A DNA stretch of 64,000 nt from Anthonomus grandis grandis (Eukaryota; Arthropoda; Insecta; Coleoptera; Curculionidae). A program made the position numbers and the translations under genes. A model generated the notes under the pieces. It searched no databases and was not told the origin of the DNA. It saw only the letters and a program-made list of their open reading frames with translations. Shown here one piece after another: positions 11,740 to 23,480 of the stretch. The stretch is taken from contig NC_065567.1 in assembly GCF_022605725.1 (NCBI RefSeq), forward strand, positions 33,583,127 to 33,647,126, given 5' to 3'. Numbering within the stretch: the stretch's first letter is position 1; each line of letters opens with the position of its first letter.

Positions 11740-13960
11740 ATGCTAAAAAGTAGAGATATATAAGAGAGCTGAAGAGAGACAAGATCAAAAAATCTATCAA
11801 CAATATATCTATAGTTAAATTTGCTGATGACACATTAGTGTGGATACAGGCAAAGAATCCACAGCTCACCAAAGAAAATCAATCAACTATTTTACAATTT
11901 CAATTATTTGTTGTTAATTTTGTACTTGAAATAACCACATTATTGAGGTTAGTTTGTGGTCAAGAATCGATCAAGAATTCAAATTTCAGAGAGGAGCAGT
12001 GAGTTTATATCAATCATCTGGTCAGGTATATAATGCCCAATTAACTTTTCCTTTCTTAACATCATCAGGAAGTTCTTGTGACTATTCATTAATTAATACG
12101 CATATAAAAGAGCTGGTTCATGTCTAAATAACATTTTTCTGAACCTAGCAGTAGTGACTTCTGTAAATCCACTGTCTTTGATATTGGAATATCTGATCAC
12201 ATTGGACAAGAATTTGAACTGATGATGATTGATCCATGGCTCTGGTAGTGTATCATACAAGGTATATAGGCCCATTATACAAATAGGTATGTGGAGTTTC
12301 TTTGATGCGTTTTATCGTATAACTGGAATTTTGATAGAAATCAGATGCTTCAATTTCTTCATCAGCTCTATCACTTTTATGCTTTATATTAAAATTTGCT
12401 GATGACAACAGCTTATTAAAATAAATCAATGCAGTTTGTGAATCAGACGTTTGAGTTTCATCATTAACTGCCTGCAAGAAATAAAACATTACTTCAATGG
12501 ATTTGAATAATAAACTCATTGACTGGGAAACTTGGGAATTTTGTCAAGTTTAAAGCAAAACTTGCTTTACCAGAAAGTCAACTTCCATTTTTAACTATTT
12601 TTCAACTGCTCAAAAGAAGTGGAGATTTCAACTGATTTAGGAAACAATAATTTAATTAAAAACAATAATTTAAAAATTTAAAATCTGTCAATTACCCAAT
12701 ACTTCCAGGCCTTACAGTGAAATTGCCTGATGACACATTAGTGGACAATAACTCACCAAAAGCAATCAACGCAATTTGTTAATCGGAATTTTCAGTATGT
12801 TCATGAACTACCTGAAAGAAATAAAATATTATTTAAATGGATTTGAATAATAAGGAACCCATGGTACATCACTTCCAGGCAATACAGTGATATTTGCTAA
12901 TGATAGATCAGTATGAAAGACTTCTCAGTTTTTTTAGCAACTGCCTGGAAGAAATAAAACATTACTTCGATGGCTTTAATTAATAAAGAACTCGCTGACT
13001 AAGATATTTTAACTCCTGGACTGACTTTCATCAATGTCTTCTTAACACTTGCATTAATTAAAATGGTCTTTGAGGGATGAAGTATGATGTCATTGATCCT
13101 TTCTCTCTCAAATAAAAATTATCTCCAAGGATTTTCAACTAATATGATAACCAAAACTGAACCTATACCCTTGTTAAAACCACCCTGTATTAAATTCCTT
13201 GAATCTCGTTCAATATGCAATATTTTCAAACGTCGCAATCGTTAACAGCTCTAATGTCGAAACATTATTATCTTGTCAAATACATGCAACATAAAAATGA
13301 AGCAACACCATAAAATTCTGTAAAACGAGGAATGTATTAATTAAACCAGGAATAATTACCGCCAATAGGCCGCAATTTTCTTGTCCGTGCTCCCATGAAA
13401 AAGCAATGGCAGTCAATTAAATTGTAAGCAGGTTTATTGCGAACTGTATCAAACGTTCCTTATTGTTGGTTTCGTCATTTGGTGGTACAACCGGAGTTAA
13501 TGTTACGTCGTGTTAGCGAAAAGGTTTTACTATAATAAATCTATGTACTGGGTGAGCACTTGTGAGCAAGAATCAATCACAAGAAATATCAACATCCATG
13601 GTGTATAGAAGAACTTAAGCATGATGAAGATAAGCTTCAAGATCTATTTAAAACTCACAAGAGATCAAGAATTATATGATTAGTATAAAGCCAGAATGAA
13701 GTAGACCAGTAGGAGAGGGTTCTTTGATATATTTCGTGCATTTGATACCTAAAAACTGTATTAATTGGGACTCACATGTCACTTCCAGACCTTGAAGTAA
13801 AATTTGCTGATGACACATTAGCATTATTATCCCATAAACAGAGGATGATTATGAAAGAATCACTGCAGTCTATAATGCCATGAATAAATAGTATGCAACT
13901 CATATTAAATGGAGAGAAAACAGTAAATATTTTCTTGTGAATTAAGAGTCGGAAAGATAA
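11740..13960 (+). mobile_element. Scrambled, decayed non-LTR retrotransposon
   Basis: Plus-strand fragments of a LINE polyprotein are visible in broken frames. They are KFADDTLVW (about 11816), an endonuclease-like GISDHIGQEFEL (about 12190), a linker-like WCIEELKHDEDKLQDLFK (about 13600), and MSLPDLEVKFADDTLALL followed by LILNGEKTVNIF (13782-13940). The order is not that of an intact element: RT motif C appears before and after the endonuclease-like piece. It lies in antisense to the Nimrod-like gene, in the intron between exons 14003 and 11669. Overlapping minus-strand ORFs (12093-12519) are judged to be shadows, although the 88-residue one is fairly long. Confidence 0.5.
12465..13010 (+). 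repeat. Direct repeats of an RT active-site block
   Basis: CACTTCCAGGCC-T-CAGTGAAATTGC-TGATGACACATTAG-type blocks occur at about 12703, 12867 and again at 13780. CTGCCTGGAAGAAATAAAAC, followed by an ATTACTT-ATGGATTTGAATAATAA-type tail, occurs at about 12468, 12805 and 12940. The blocks are in direct orientation and diverged. Confidence 0.65.
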
Positions 13961-14002
13961 TTGTCATAATAATGTTCATGTTAAGTTTGTGTTTTTACTT
14001 AC

Positions 14003-14097
14003 ATTAATTCAGTCTGACACACGTGGTCTCCAATTAACTTTCCTTCTCCAGTTGGAAGTATTAAAACTGCTACCAAAGACACCAGCAACAATGAAAT
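14003..14097 (-). CDS. Nimrod-like gene, first visible exon: signal peptide
   Basis: The acceptor TTTTATTGCAG precedes a 95-nt exon ending in AT before the donor GTAAGT. It encodes ISLLLVSLVAVLILPTGEGK, then LIGDHVCQTEL. This is a hydrophobic secretion core, a likely cleavage zone after the Pro-Thr-Gly turn, and the start of the mature protein with its first Cys. The final AT joins the A of the next exon to give ATA. No ATG lies in this exon, so a short upstream exon must supply the start. I could not identify it on the minus strand between 14100 and 19000. Confidence 0.8.
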
Positions 14098-14239
14098 CTG
14101 CAATAAAATAGAATTATTGAAATAACACACAAGAAATATTACGTTTTTATATGTGAAAACTGTATTGATGTAATTGTTTTTATTTTATTAAATAAACAGT
14201 AAATAAAATAAAAAAGGTAACGTCCAATGTAAATTTAAG

Positions 14240-14302
14240 TGCGATCCTGTCATGTTAATATCGGCAACTTCAAACAATTTCTGTGAAACAGAGGACCGTA
14301 GT
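14240..14302. repeat. Second, imperfect copy of the GGTCCTGT inverted-repeat element
   Basis: GCGATCCTGT (14241-14250) and GAGGACCGTAG (14291-14301) form an imperfect inverted pair about 40 bp apart. The flanking words (AAGTGC before, GTCGG after) recall the pair at 10022-10136. Confidence 0.4.
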
Positions 14303-14793
14303 CGGTTTTTTGGGAAAAGAACCTAAATTTTGTCAATATAAATAAAATAAACAGGTAAATATTGGTCAAAATTGCCATGTGGTATTATTTTATATTATTT
14401 ATAATAATGACCAATAAATAGGAAATAGTAGGTTAGCAATTTAATATTAGATCAACTAATAATTTTTGTTGTGTGATATGAACATTTTAATATGTAAATG
14501 TATGTATTGTTTTTTTGCATAGAAATTTGTAACCTGTATATGTAATATATAGCTCTCTGTGTGCATGTTAAAATTATAACGTTAGTATTCTAGTTTTGAC
14601 ATTCGCTATTCTAATTCTTTAAAAATGTAAAAAAAAAATGGTAAATATTATGCTAATTGGTAAAGAAAATAAGCAATTAATAAAAATAATAAAAACATCA
14701 ACAAAATACTAAAAAATAGCTCATTTATTATGGTCCTATTATATATATATTATTGTAAAAAATTAAATTTTATTAAATTTTTCCTAAACAATA
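14303..14793. other. AT-rich sequence, no feature seen
   Basis: No ORF or repeat was recognised between the small inverted repeat and the mariner. Confidence 0.5.
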
Positions 14794-16185
14794 AAGGTTA
14801 ACTTCACTTTTTCGCATAGAAACCTGTATTTTTTTAAATAATATCTGATTTAGGGTTAAAAAATAAGTAACTTTCTTTTCATAAGTAATTTCAAAATAAG
14901 TAGCTTTGGTTCAGCAATTCTTTAATATTGTTGTGACAAGGCATTGTTGATCAATGGTCAATGCAAGTTGATATGATGCAAAAATTTTCTATAGTGAACA
15001 GATCTCACGTGTTTATCCCAGGTATTTCAGGCGATTGTAAACAAATACTGATGAATAAAGTAAATGAGAGATTATTTTGATTCACAGTATTCGTTTAGTT
15101 ATCAAGTATTTGACTATTTTGTTGAGTGACCATGGAATGCCTAAGATTACAATAAATGAAAAAGTTGAAATGGTCCTTATCTATGGTGAATCTGAACGGA
15201 ATATTAATAGAGCCATTGAACTGTATAACATGCGACATCTTCAACGGCGACTTCCATCGCGAGCATCATTTTATCGTGTAGTGAACCACTTTATAGAAGA
15301 TGGAAGTGTGAAAACGATAAATCGATCACGAAAGAGAAGCATTACCAGTAAAAATAATGAAATTGCCGTCTTAACTGCAGTTGGCCATAATCCCGGAGTC
15401 AGCTCACGATCAATTTCTTCTGCTTCTGGAATCTCCAAAACAAGTGTCCTGAGAATTTTAAAACGCCACAAGTTTCATCCATATCATTTGCCGCTACATC
15501 AAGAGCTTCACGGGAATTATTTCCAAAATCGAGTGTTGTTTTGTGATCAGTTGCATGAAAATAACAATTTCTTTCTGCGCGTCTTATTCACCGATGAAGC
15601 TTCATTTACAAACTATGGTGTAGTTAATCGTAACATGCATTATTGGGCAGTTGAAAATACTAGGTGGTTTCCAGCGATAGAACATCAGCGGCCATATTCT
15701 GTGAATGTCTGGTCTGGCATCATCAATTATAAAGTCATAAGACCTTATTTTATTGATGGTGTGCTTACAGGGCAAAAATACCGTAATTTTTTGCTAGAGA
15801 TTCTACCAGTATTTTTGGAAGATGTGTGTTTTGAAGTGAGACTAAATATGTGGTACCAGCATGATGGTTGTTCTGCACATTATTCACGCGTTGCGCGCCA
15901 AGTGTTGGATCGTTTTTTATTTTCTTTTCAAGTTTTCGATTCTGTTGATAATAAAATTCTGTCATAAGATACTTTTACTCCTTTTGATAGATCATCAGAT
16001 ACTACCTACAAGGGCAAATGTCATTGGCAAGGAAAAAAATTCGTAAAAGAATCAAGAATTAATACCTTGAAAAGGAGAGGTCGCATGTAAAAAAGTGTCA
16101 GATGAAAGTTACTTATTTTTTAACCCTAAGTCAGATATTATTTAAAAAAATATAGGTTTCTATGCGAAAAAGTAAAGTTAACCTT
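14794..16185 (+). mobile_element. Tc1/mariner-type element with 82-bp terminal inverted repeats
   Basis: The left arm (14794-14875) and the reverse complement of the right arm (16104-16185) match over about 82 bp with around three differences. Both begin AAGGTTAACTT and contain TTTTTCGCATAGAAACCT. Flanks are TA on the left and CA on the right, possibly a decayed TA duplication. The single ORF inside is a transposase whose C-terminus has been lost. The full length of 1392 bp is slightly short for a complete member. Confidence 0.85.
15137..15967 (+). pseudogene. Tc1/mariner-type transposase, C-terminally truncated
   Basis: ATG 15137 (MPKITINEKVEMVLIYGESE) opens a DUF4817-like helix-turn-helix, followed by a second DNA-binding helix region (SISSASGISKTSVLRILKRH, about residues 100-120). 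The first catalytic Asp is in LFTDEASF and the second in WYQHDGCSAH. After VARQVLDRF the sequence departs from the family and stops. The WPPRSPDLT-type stretch that carries the third acidic residue (present in the copy at 56240-57255) is absent. The protein can have at most two of three catalytic residues and should be inactive. A start at 15077 is also open, but 15137 matches the family start. Confidence 0.85.
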
Positions 16186-16336
16186 CATTTGACCTTAAAG
16201 ACGTCCACTCAAGGTTAAACCAATGACGTCATTTTATGGCCCCCTGGAAACTATTCAAATTTCACATGAAACATTTTCTGGATACATGTTTAGTTTTCGA
16301 GATATTGCGATATCTCAAGTTAAATGGACCACCCTG
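16186..16336. mobile_element. Orphan right end of another mariner-like element
   Basis: This is a terminal region running through GATATTGCGATATCTCAAG to GGACCACCCTG followed by TA. It has the ACCACCCTG-TA ending common to insect Tc1/mariner-like elements. No matching left end was found beyond the 14794 element. Confidence 0.45.
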
Positions 16337-19150
16337 TATAACAGTAACAATAAGAATATATAATATAATTATATTATAACTACTATATGAATAACATTTT
16401 TGAGAGTGTAATAAAATATTTTGATAAACATAATCCTTACAACTCACCTTACAAGTCACTGAAAGTAATTTGTTTTAGAATAAAGTCTTCGTTCACCTAA
16501 TATAACTTACTAAAAAACCTTTATAAAATGATTTTATATTTGTTTTATAAATATGTTTTAAAACAATTATAAAGCAACTAAATAACAAATCTTGCTTAAC
16601 ACAATATAGTTATATAGGATTGTTTTATAAATGCTTTATAGCAAATTATTATTTCATTATAAAAATATTTTATTAAACTGTCCCATAGTTATTTATAAAA
16701 CTTAATAGGTTGTTTATAAGACATAATTATTTTAATTAAATCCGTTAGGTAATATTTTATTGTTCGATATGCTCTAAATATAACTAATATAAAATAATTT
16801 TGTTTCGTAGTAGACTTTGTGAGCTGCTTGGGATAGAAACTAGTTTGGCAATATTACATTTAGAATGCGTATGTTTTATTCTCTTGTCCAGGCTATTCTG
16901 GAGTAGCGCTATATTTCAGAGTAATTTTTTAATACTTTTATTAAAAGATATTTGGATTTACAGTCTTTGAACGCAAGGAGAATTTTAATTGATCCATGCT
17001 TTCTTTATCGGATTCTCAGTGCTGCCATTGACTGTTTCCAAATGACGCCCACTGTATTTTGGGAAATAAAACTGCCTGGAGATATCGAATAAACGCTTTT
17101 CTTCCAAAAATGCGTCTGTCACCATTTGCTTCAACACCAAGCCAATTTTTTACCCTTAGGTTTATTTAATGCTATGAAATATATGAAAGAGCGTTATTTT
17201 TAACTCTTAAAAATATGTTTGCATTGGTACATACATGAAATAAACCGCTTTTTTGAAAAAAATACAAAGTTTGCTTTACTTTTGTCGCGTTAATAAAGTA
17301 TATCACTTTAAACTAAATGGTGTTTTATTTTTGCTAATGCCAATTTCATTTTTAATAATAAAGTAGTTCATATTACCGAAAGAGTTGCTTTACTTTTGCC
17401 TGATAGTGAATATGCAATAGAAAAATCGCTATTATTGCTACTTTATTACCATGTTTCATAATTTACTTCTCTGACTTATAATTCCAAATAATTTGCTAAT
17501 TGTGATCACACTCGGATTAAATAGATTCAGCAAGTTAAATATTTGGCCATTTTGTGAATGCTCAACGATTCTAGAAAAAACACTATAAAATAAGGCTTAT
17601 TCAGTGCCAATTCATCCCCAAAAATCTGTTAAGCATCCATAACATTAAGAGTAATATACACAAAAGGACTATCATTTCAAGGTGAATATTTGCAGTTTAT
17701 AGTTTTTAGGAGTGCCTATTATATTATGAAAGAGATGTATGAAAAGATAAGCCAAGAGTGCAATGACACTTTTAGACTACTTTAATGATCAGATAAAAAT
17801 GAGAAGTGTACCTATACCATCAAGTGATCAAGTAATATATGTATTGAGAGTTAAAGAAAAGCCACTCCATAGTCGTAGTTGCATTACACTTTTGCTTGTA
17901 ATGTCCATCTTTTAAAAATGTCCTTCTTGTGCCTTGGAGTAGTCATGGTTTTTTTGTGTATTAAGTTTTTGTTACAGTTTAGTTATAAAGTTATTCGGGT
18001 AGTTTTTTTTAATAATTTTCGAAATAAAAACAACTTTTATATAATAAAAATCTGTCTTGCATATTCAATTGGAAAACAGATTTTTAAATAACCAATAATT
18101 ATGGAGAATGAAAAAATTGTTTTATTACTACTTGTTTGTCCGATTCATAGCAATTTTTTAGTCATAACAAGACCAGTAGAAAGGTAGCAATTTATTTAAT
18201 TTTTAGCCACCAAATTTCAAGAGTGGAATCAAAAAGCATCGTTAGCCATTTCGTGACCAAAAAAAAACTTTAAAATAAAGTTTACCTTTTTTGGCCTTTT
18301 TCTTGGGAAAAATTGTAATAACAGCTTAGGTTGTTTAAATTTAAGCTTAATAGTTGCGAAGAGGTTTAAACTTAAATCCTAAATAAAGGCTAATCATGTA
18401 ATAAACAAGTTGCTTTTATTGCTACTTTATCACCATATTTAAAAATTTCTCCAGCCAACAGGAAAGCGGCCATTTATTTCATTTTTGACCAGACAAATTT
18501 TGTTCCAAATTGTGCCACATAGCAAAGTCCTAAAAAATCTATAAAATATATGTAGAAATAGCAAAATTGTGGTGATTTTACAAGTTTTTGGTTTGAAAAT
18601 CATTTTTTAATGGCAAATATTAAATAATAATTTAAGCCCTTTAAAGTAAAAAAGCGGATAAACTTAAATCTTTGAAAGCGCCTTCATCCATGTTAATCGC
18701 GTAATCGACTTTAATTTTTGTACTTTAAAGCGAAAATTTAAATCCTATTTCTGATTTTAGGATTGGAGCCAATGCCGTGCACTAAATATTACGAAGACAG
18801 TGAAGATTAATGAAAAGAACGACATATTTAAAATATTCCTTAAATATGCTTTCCAGAATAGTTCAATTATTATTGAATGTACTGTAGTTCAAAAGTTATT
18901 AATAACCATTTAGGATGCTTTAAGTCAAATATTGAAAATTGTAAAATTTATTGACGTTTTAGTTGTATCTTCTGAAACAAGCGGCCATTGAAATAGAAAG
19001 TATGATTTTCTTTAACTCTTAGGGTTATTTTCTAAATATATATATATATTTATTTACAACAAATAACATACTAAATATCTGCTAAGCAAACATGATCTGG
19101 ATACTTCAGCCAAAAAATCCATAACTTTAAACATTGTTCTTGTCACCGAA
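16337..19150. other. Mostly featureless AT-rich sequence with faint repeats
   Basis: A block reading TTATTGCTACTTTATCACCAT and variants, with a downstream CATTTATTTCATTTTTGACCA-like segment, appears near 17430, 18120 and 18410. This suggests a very diverged tandem or dispersed repeat. No gene was recognised. A GTGAGT donor at 16449 was considered and not accepted. Confidence 0.4.
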
Positions 19151-19164
19151 AGCTCACATATTGA

Positions 19165-19380
19165 GTGGTAAAAGCACGAAAATTACGTAGTCATTCGAAT
19201 AAATTAACACCGCAAACATTATTCCATAACGCCCGTTATTTTAAAACGAAATTGGAACAAACCATCCGTAACCGAGTACTACATGCGTTAAAAACCACAC
19301 GTCCAGCTGCGTATGAAACACTGTCACTTTGGCCTCGGCAGATTGGACCCTATAGTGCGTCTGGAATCCAATTTGTGTAA
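19165..19380 (+). other. Unrecognised ORF fragment, GC-richer than surroundings
   Basis: An open frame of 71 codons without ATG (GTG at its start) includes RYFKTKLEQTIRNRVLHALK and ends SGIQFV. Its base composition differs from the neighbouring DNA, suggesting former coding sequence, perhaps from a mobile element. No family was recognised and no splice sites are evident. Confidence 0.25.
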
Positions 19381-19574
19381 TTCCCATATCATCTCTTTAG
19401 TTGGATACGAGCAGCTGCTGTCGTGCGGTTTTTCAATTAGAGGGCCACTTATCCATATATTATTATAATGATTATTGTTTTTATGTATGGGATAATAACA
19501 CTAGTGTGCACTGGTATTGCGAGAAATAGCTAGATATACACAGATCCGGCTTATACGGTCCGTTTATATGTACA

Positions 19575-20010
19575 GGATGTTTCAAAATACCTCAATATAT
19601 ATACTTTTAAAAGTAGAACCAATAGTCTATGAGAATATTCAGAAAAACTGACGCGATATTCAATGGTTCAGGTTGAGTCATCATATTTACTTCAAGAACT
19701 CGTTTACTTTTGGTCTTACAAATTTTTTAGTAAAAATTAAAATTCAATCATATATTCCATACTATAAAAACTTTTCATGACAATTTTTTGTAGACCTAAT
19801 ACTTCCAGAAAAACTGACCCGACTCTCACTGGTTGTATTTTTCTCATTATATTTGGTCGAATAACTCGGTCTCTATTAGTCTAAAAACATTTCTTGTAAA
19901 ATTTAAATTAAACTTAGGTTTTAATATACAAAAGCTTTTAATAACATTTTTTTTGTATAACCAAGAGTTTTTGAGAAAATTCAAAAAAACTGACGCTTAT
20001 AATAGCACTG
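19575..20010. repeat. Tandem repeat (about 165-175 bp) behind a mariner-like terminus
   Basis: A TACAGGATGTTTCAAAATAC end is followed by 2.5 diverged units, each containing GAAAAACTGACGCGA or a variant (near 19645, 19808 and 19985) and CTCGTTTACTTTTGGTCT-like words. No opposite end is visible. The design matches the 3038-5397 element on a smaller scale. Confidence 0.55.
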
Positions 20011-20034
20011 GGTGTTGGCTGAAGTCATCTGCTT

Positions 20035-20790
20035 GAGCAACTTGAAGAAAGACACTGTAAATTGGTGGATAAGTCTTATCGAGAAGTTCGTTGATATATA
20101 AAAAGATGTGTGTTGGTTACAAGATGCATCTCTAAGAGACACCAGCGTTAATTTAGAACCTGCCTTATCGAATGCCTTTGAAATATCTTCTTTTTTGTCT
20201 TCATTAAATCCACGCAAGTTTTCAGTTTCCAAGAGACATTTTCTATATGAAAGAGAAAACAGTTTGCACAATAGTGGTGTCAGCACGACCACCCATTTCT
20301 CAAGATCTCTGTGATGGAAGACTATCTCTGACATCGAAAAAGCCTTTCTTGGTAAAGTCGGTAGTGTTTTGGCTTGCGGATCTACTGTAAAGTTTGATGG
20401 AAACATCTGACTCAGCAAGTCTGTCCTTTCCATTGCGGTCATTATAATAGAATCCTAAAACACCTAACTCCACCTAAACACTGACCAACTGCTTTTGCTA
20501 CAGACCAGAACGTTTTTGATGCATTTGCGTAATTGACGTATTTGTTTTTCACTCTCTCACATTTTTCTTTGTAGGCATCGATCGTCTGTCTGCACGCATT
20601 TTTCAAAGCAACAAACTTGACAAGATTTGCAGAGCTTGGGTCTTGGTGCCAAATGCAATAAGCAGTATTTTTGTTGTTGACTGCCTTTTATTGAACCACG
20701 GTTTATTATCTGAAGAGCTTTTCAAGATATTCGGAATATAAGCCTCTATACCTGATGAAATGACCTTTAAAATATCGCTCGCACACGCTT
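20035..20790 (-). mobile_element. Jockey-like non-LTR fragment
   Basis: The minus strand reads a linker (KTFWSVAKAV-like), then TDLLSQMFPSNFTVDPQAKT, LTPLLCKLFSLSYRK, a DISKAFDKAG motif-A remnant, and INAGVS-RCIL-PT-IFLYINELL (motif B). Frameshifts, stops and internal deletions are numerous. The related element at 27975-30754 shows the same motifs in better condition. It ends near PPIYS, before motif C. Confidence 0.75.
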
Positions 20791-20794
20791 AAGG

Positions 20795-22005
20795 ACCATT
20801 GGTCCTAAAACAGACATATTTTCAAGGAAACCATAAGAGGAACTATTTTATACTCCAGACTGATCAATAATGCCAAACAAGATGTTCCTAGTGGATGTGC
20901 GAGATGAGGTCTTAGATGTCTGTTAAAAAAGTTAAAAAACCTGTCACTAGCCAAATTTCGGATCTTTTTAAGCGCAATAGGTATCTGGTTAGACAGGCAG
21001 AGAGCCATCTATGTGTATCTTACCTTGTCTCATGTTAGGTGTTTGCATCCACCTCCGGAGGGTACACTTTTCCCACAGATTCTTCGATGATGCAACAGCT
21101 ACACATTTGCCAACTGATTATAGGTTCAGGGCCTACCGGCTGTTTCGGAGATCCCAGTCTAACAAGAGAGTATAATTCCTCGTTTGTATCAAGTCGCCAG
21201 ACACCCAAATAAGCTGAACACTGCAGCTCACCTTCACCAGTTCCTTCAGCACTTTTCTGCACTCAAGCATAAGCCTGGAGCTCTTCTTTTAGGCCGTAAT
21301 AGCCCTAATAGCTGCCCTGATGTCCGAGCAGATTGATACGACTGAATTGCAGTCTCCACAGCTCAGGATTTTCTGTCTGCATTTTAATACAGAGAACACT
21401 TTCGCCTGAAAGACGTTTGACTAAAGTAGCGTGCTCCTTCAGCAATTATGCCCTGCTGGAATATGGGACCCCACCACAAAATTCTGCACCAGCTCTGTTG
21501 TTCATTCTTAAGCTATCTGTATAGTAGATAGTCTCCCTGTTTAGTAATGTAGGCCCATTAGAATTCTGCTACTCCTCTCTGCCTAAGATATGGGTCACAA
21601 AACTCTTGCAGTCCACTGTCTTGCAAGATTATGAGAACGAAAAGACACAAAGATCATCAGAAGGAAAAGACATATTTGTACGGCCTGTGACCAGTCTCAT
21701 CAGCCATCAGATCACCAAAGAACATGTAGAACATGCGCAGTTCTCATTGCCTTAAATTGCACCACAAGATCCAGGAAAGGAAGGTTCAACAGAGTCTCAA
21801 ACACCCTAAATGAAGCCGTTCGCCTAAATAAGTACTAGTTGAGATAACGATGTTAGTATCATCAGCGTAGCAAAAGATTTCCACTTAGTCAAAGAAAAAT
21901 ACCTTGAGAAATATATGATATAAGATCCTTTGTGTAAATGCTAGAGGACCCAGAAATGATCTACCTGAGAGTCAAACTTAGTCTTAATATTGACGTCACT
22001 TGTAT
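20795..22005 (-). mobile_element. I/R1-like non-LTR fragment with RNase H region
   Basis: The minus strand gives CYADDTNIVISTSTYLGERL at about 21872-21813 (RT motif C). It then gives a segment with LYSLVRLGSPKQPVGPEP (21170-21110), resembling the end of the RNase H domain of I-clade elements, and RFFNFFNRHLRPHLAHPLGT (about 20945-20886), resembling the conserved LxxHL tail. Many stops. Clade assignment by motif memory only. Confidence 0.55.
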
Positions 22006-22009
22006 TTTT

Positions 22010-23480
22010 TTCAGGGGTTGGCAACAGTCTCGGCGAAGATCAAAAGGTCCTGGGCACTCCGAAATAGAGAGTAAGCATCCATTAGATACGGAATCCAGCC
22101 TCTAATGTTCTTCAACCAAGAAAGCTTCTTTCTGCCCATGCCCCTATTGCCCTCAATATTCCCTTCCATTATTAGTGTTAAGAGCTCATATTTACTTTCA
22201 AGCTTTACATGATCTAGATAAGCTATCTTTCATTTTTTGACTACGTGTATCAATTATTATCAGTACTGCACTCGTCCATACACCTCATTTCCTCTCATTT
22301 CTTCCGAGGTGTCTTGAGAAGTCTACGAAGTATCCATATTTTAAGGGCTTTAATTTTATTAATGACGCTAAACTTTAAGATCCATGCCTCATAGTCATAC
22401 AAAATGACTGAGTCTACATAATACTTTACAAAACGATATATAAAATTCAGACTTGATTATTGGATTGAATTATGCAGTAGTGACCGCATCTGGTATTAAC
22501 TTTAAGGTTCTAACAATCTGCGACTGTAGTAAGTTGTTTTAGCAGGCATTGCAGAGCTTCTGTGTCATCTGCATATCTAAGGGTGTTAAGCGTTCTACCG
22601 TTAATCTTTCATCCTATGACTTTTGTCTTTTATTGCCTCTTACAAAATATGTTCGGAGTATAAATTAAATAAATAACATTAAATAATACAACCCCGTGGG
22701 ACACTGTGAGGTTTGTATAGTTGCTGGTTTACTTGTTATATTATTTTATTTTACTACTGCTGTTTGATCCCAATATAAATTTTTAATATTTGCAATGTCG
22801 TTCCATCTAGGTCTCTTGATTTTAATATCTTCTAGAGTTCTACATGTACTACTACTCGGTAAAATGCTTTTTCATAATCTGCGAACCATCACCTTCCTTT
22901 GCTGGTCTCTACACTTTTCAAACAAGGCTGATATCCTGCTCACATTTATTAAATATCCTCATATGGATGATTTGGAAGGACACTTTGAGGAGATGACTCA
23001 TCATGCTTATAAATCTATATTCAACGATTTTTTTTGCATTTATCTTTTTTAGGATTAGAATAAACTCTGACTTTAGCTACTCCCGGGGAATCATACCTGT
23101 GGAATAAATTCTGTTAGAAAGCAGAGAATCCATGTTTTTTCTTTCCGCGATGTTATTAACTCTATATGCACTTGGTATGGCCCAGGACATTTTCCGTTTT
23201 TCTGTTCGTTATTGCATTCATAACTTCATGTTTCAGTATTGTAAAAGAGCTGTCCTGGAAAAAAGAAGTCTCTGGTCAATTCAAAGTGGTGTGTTTCCTT
23301 GCTTTTACACAACTGCTTTATGTATGATTTCCTGTGTGTCTTGAGATCCTCGGTATCTCCAATTATTGTCAAGTAAGGCACAGATGTTAGATTTTCTGTT
23401 TCCAGTACTTCGATTTCCTCACATTTTTTATTGGTCTTTCTTCTGGATGTCCCTGTTGATCCTTATTCTTGATTGAATCA
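22010..23480 (-). mobile_element. RTE-like non-LTR fragment
   Basis: Minus-strand fragments occur in the order expected for RTE-type elements. They are WFADYEKAFYRVVVHVEL (motif A, about 22893-22838), a degenerate VPRGCI--YLFNLYSEHIF (motif B, about 22695-22640), NTLRYADDTEALQCLL (motif C, about 22593-22545), ALKIWILRRLLKTP-like (about 22345), and a tail with RKKLSWLKNIRGWIPYLMDA and LLIFAETVANP (about 22110-22015). Highly mutated. Confidence 0.7.

Noticed and set aside
12093..12519. Two overlapping minus-strand ORFs (60 and 88 codons)
   Set aside because: No motif or splice pattern was found. The plus strand shows LINE-like motifs over the same bases, though these are weak too, so a host exon is not fully excluded.
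13180..13195. ACCACCCTGTATT, resembling a mariner-like right end
   Set aside because: There is no inverted partner and no related subterminal sequence nearby, so it is probably chance or a very old relic.
16440..16460. GTGAGT donor after GTGACTTGTAAG on the minus strand, a possible first exon of the Nimrod-like gene
   Set aside because: There is no ATG, and no open frame joins in phase 0 to ISLLLVSLV. TTTCAGTGA resembles an initiator but nothing else supports it.
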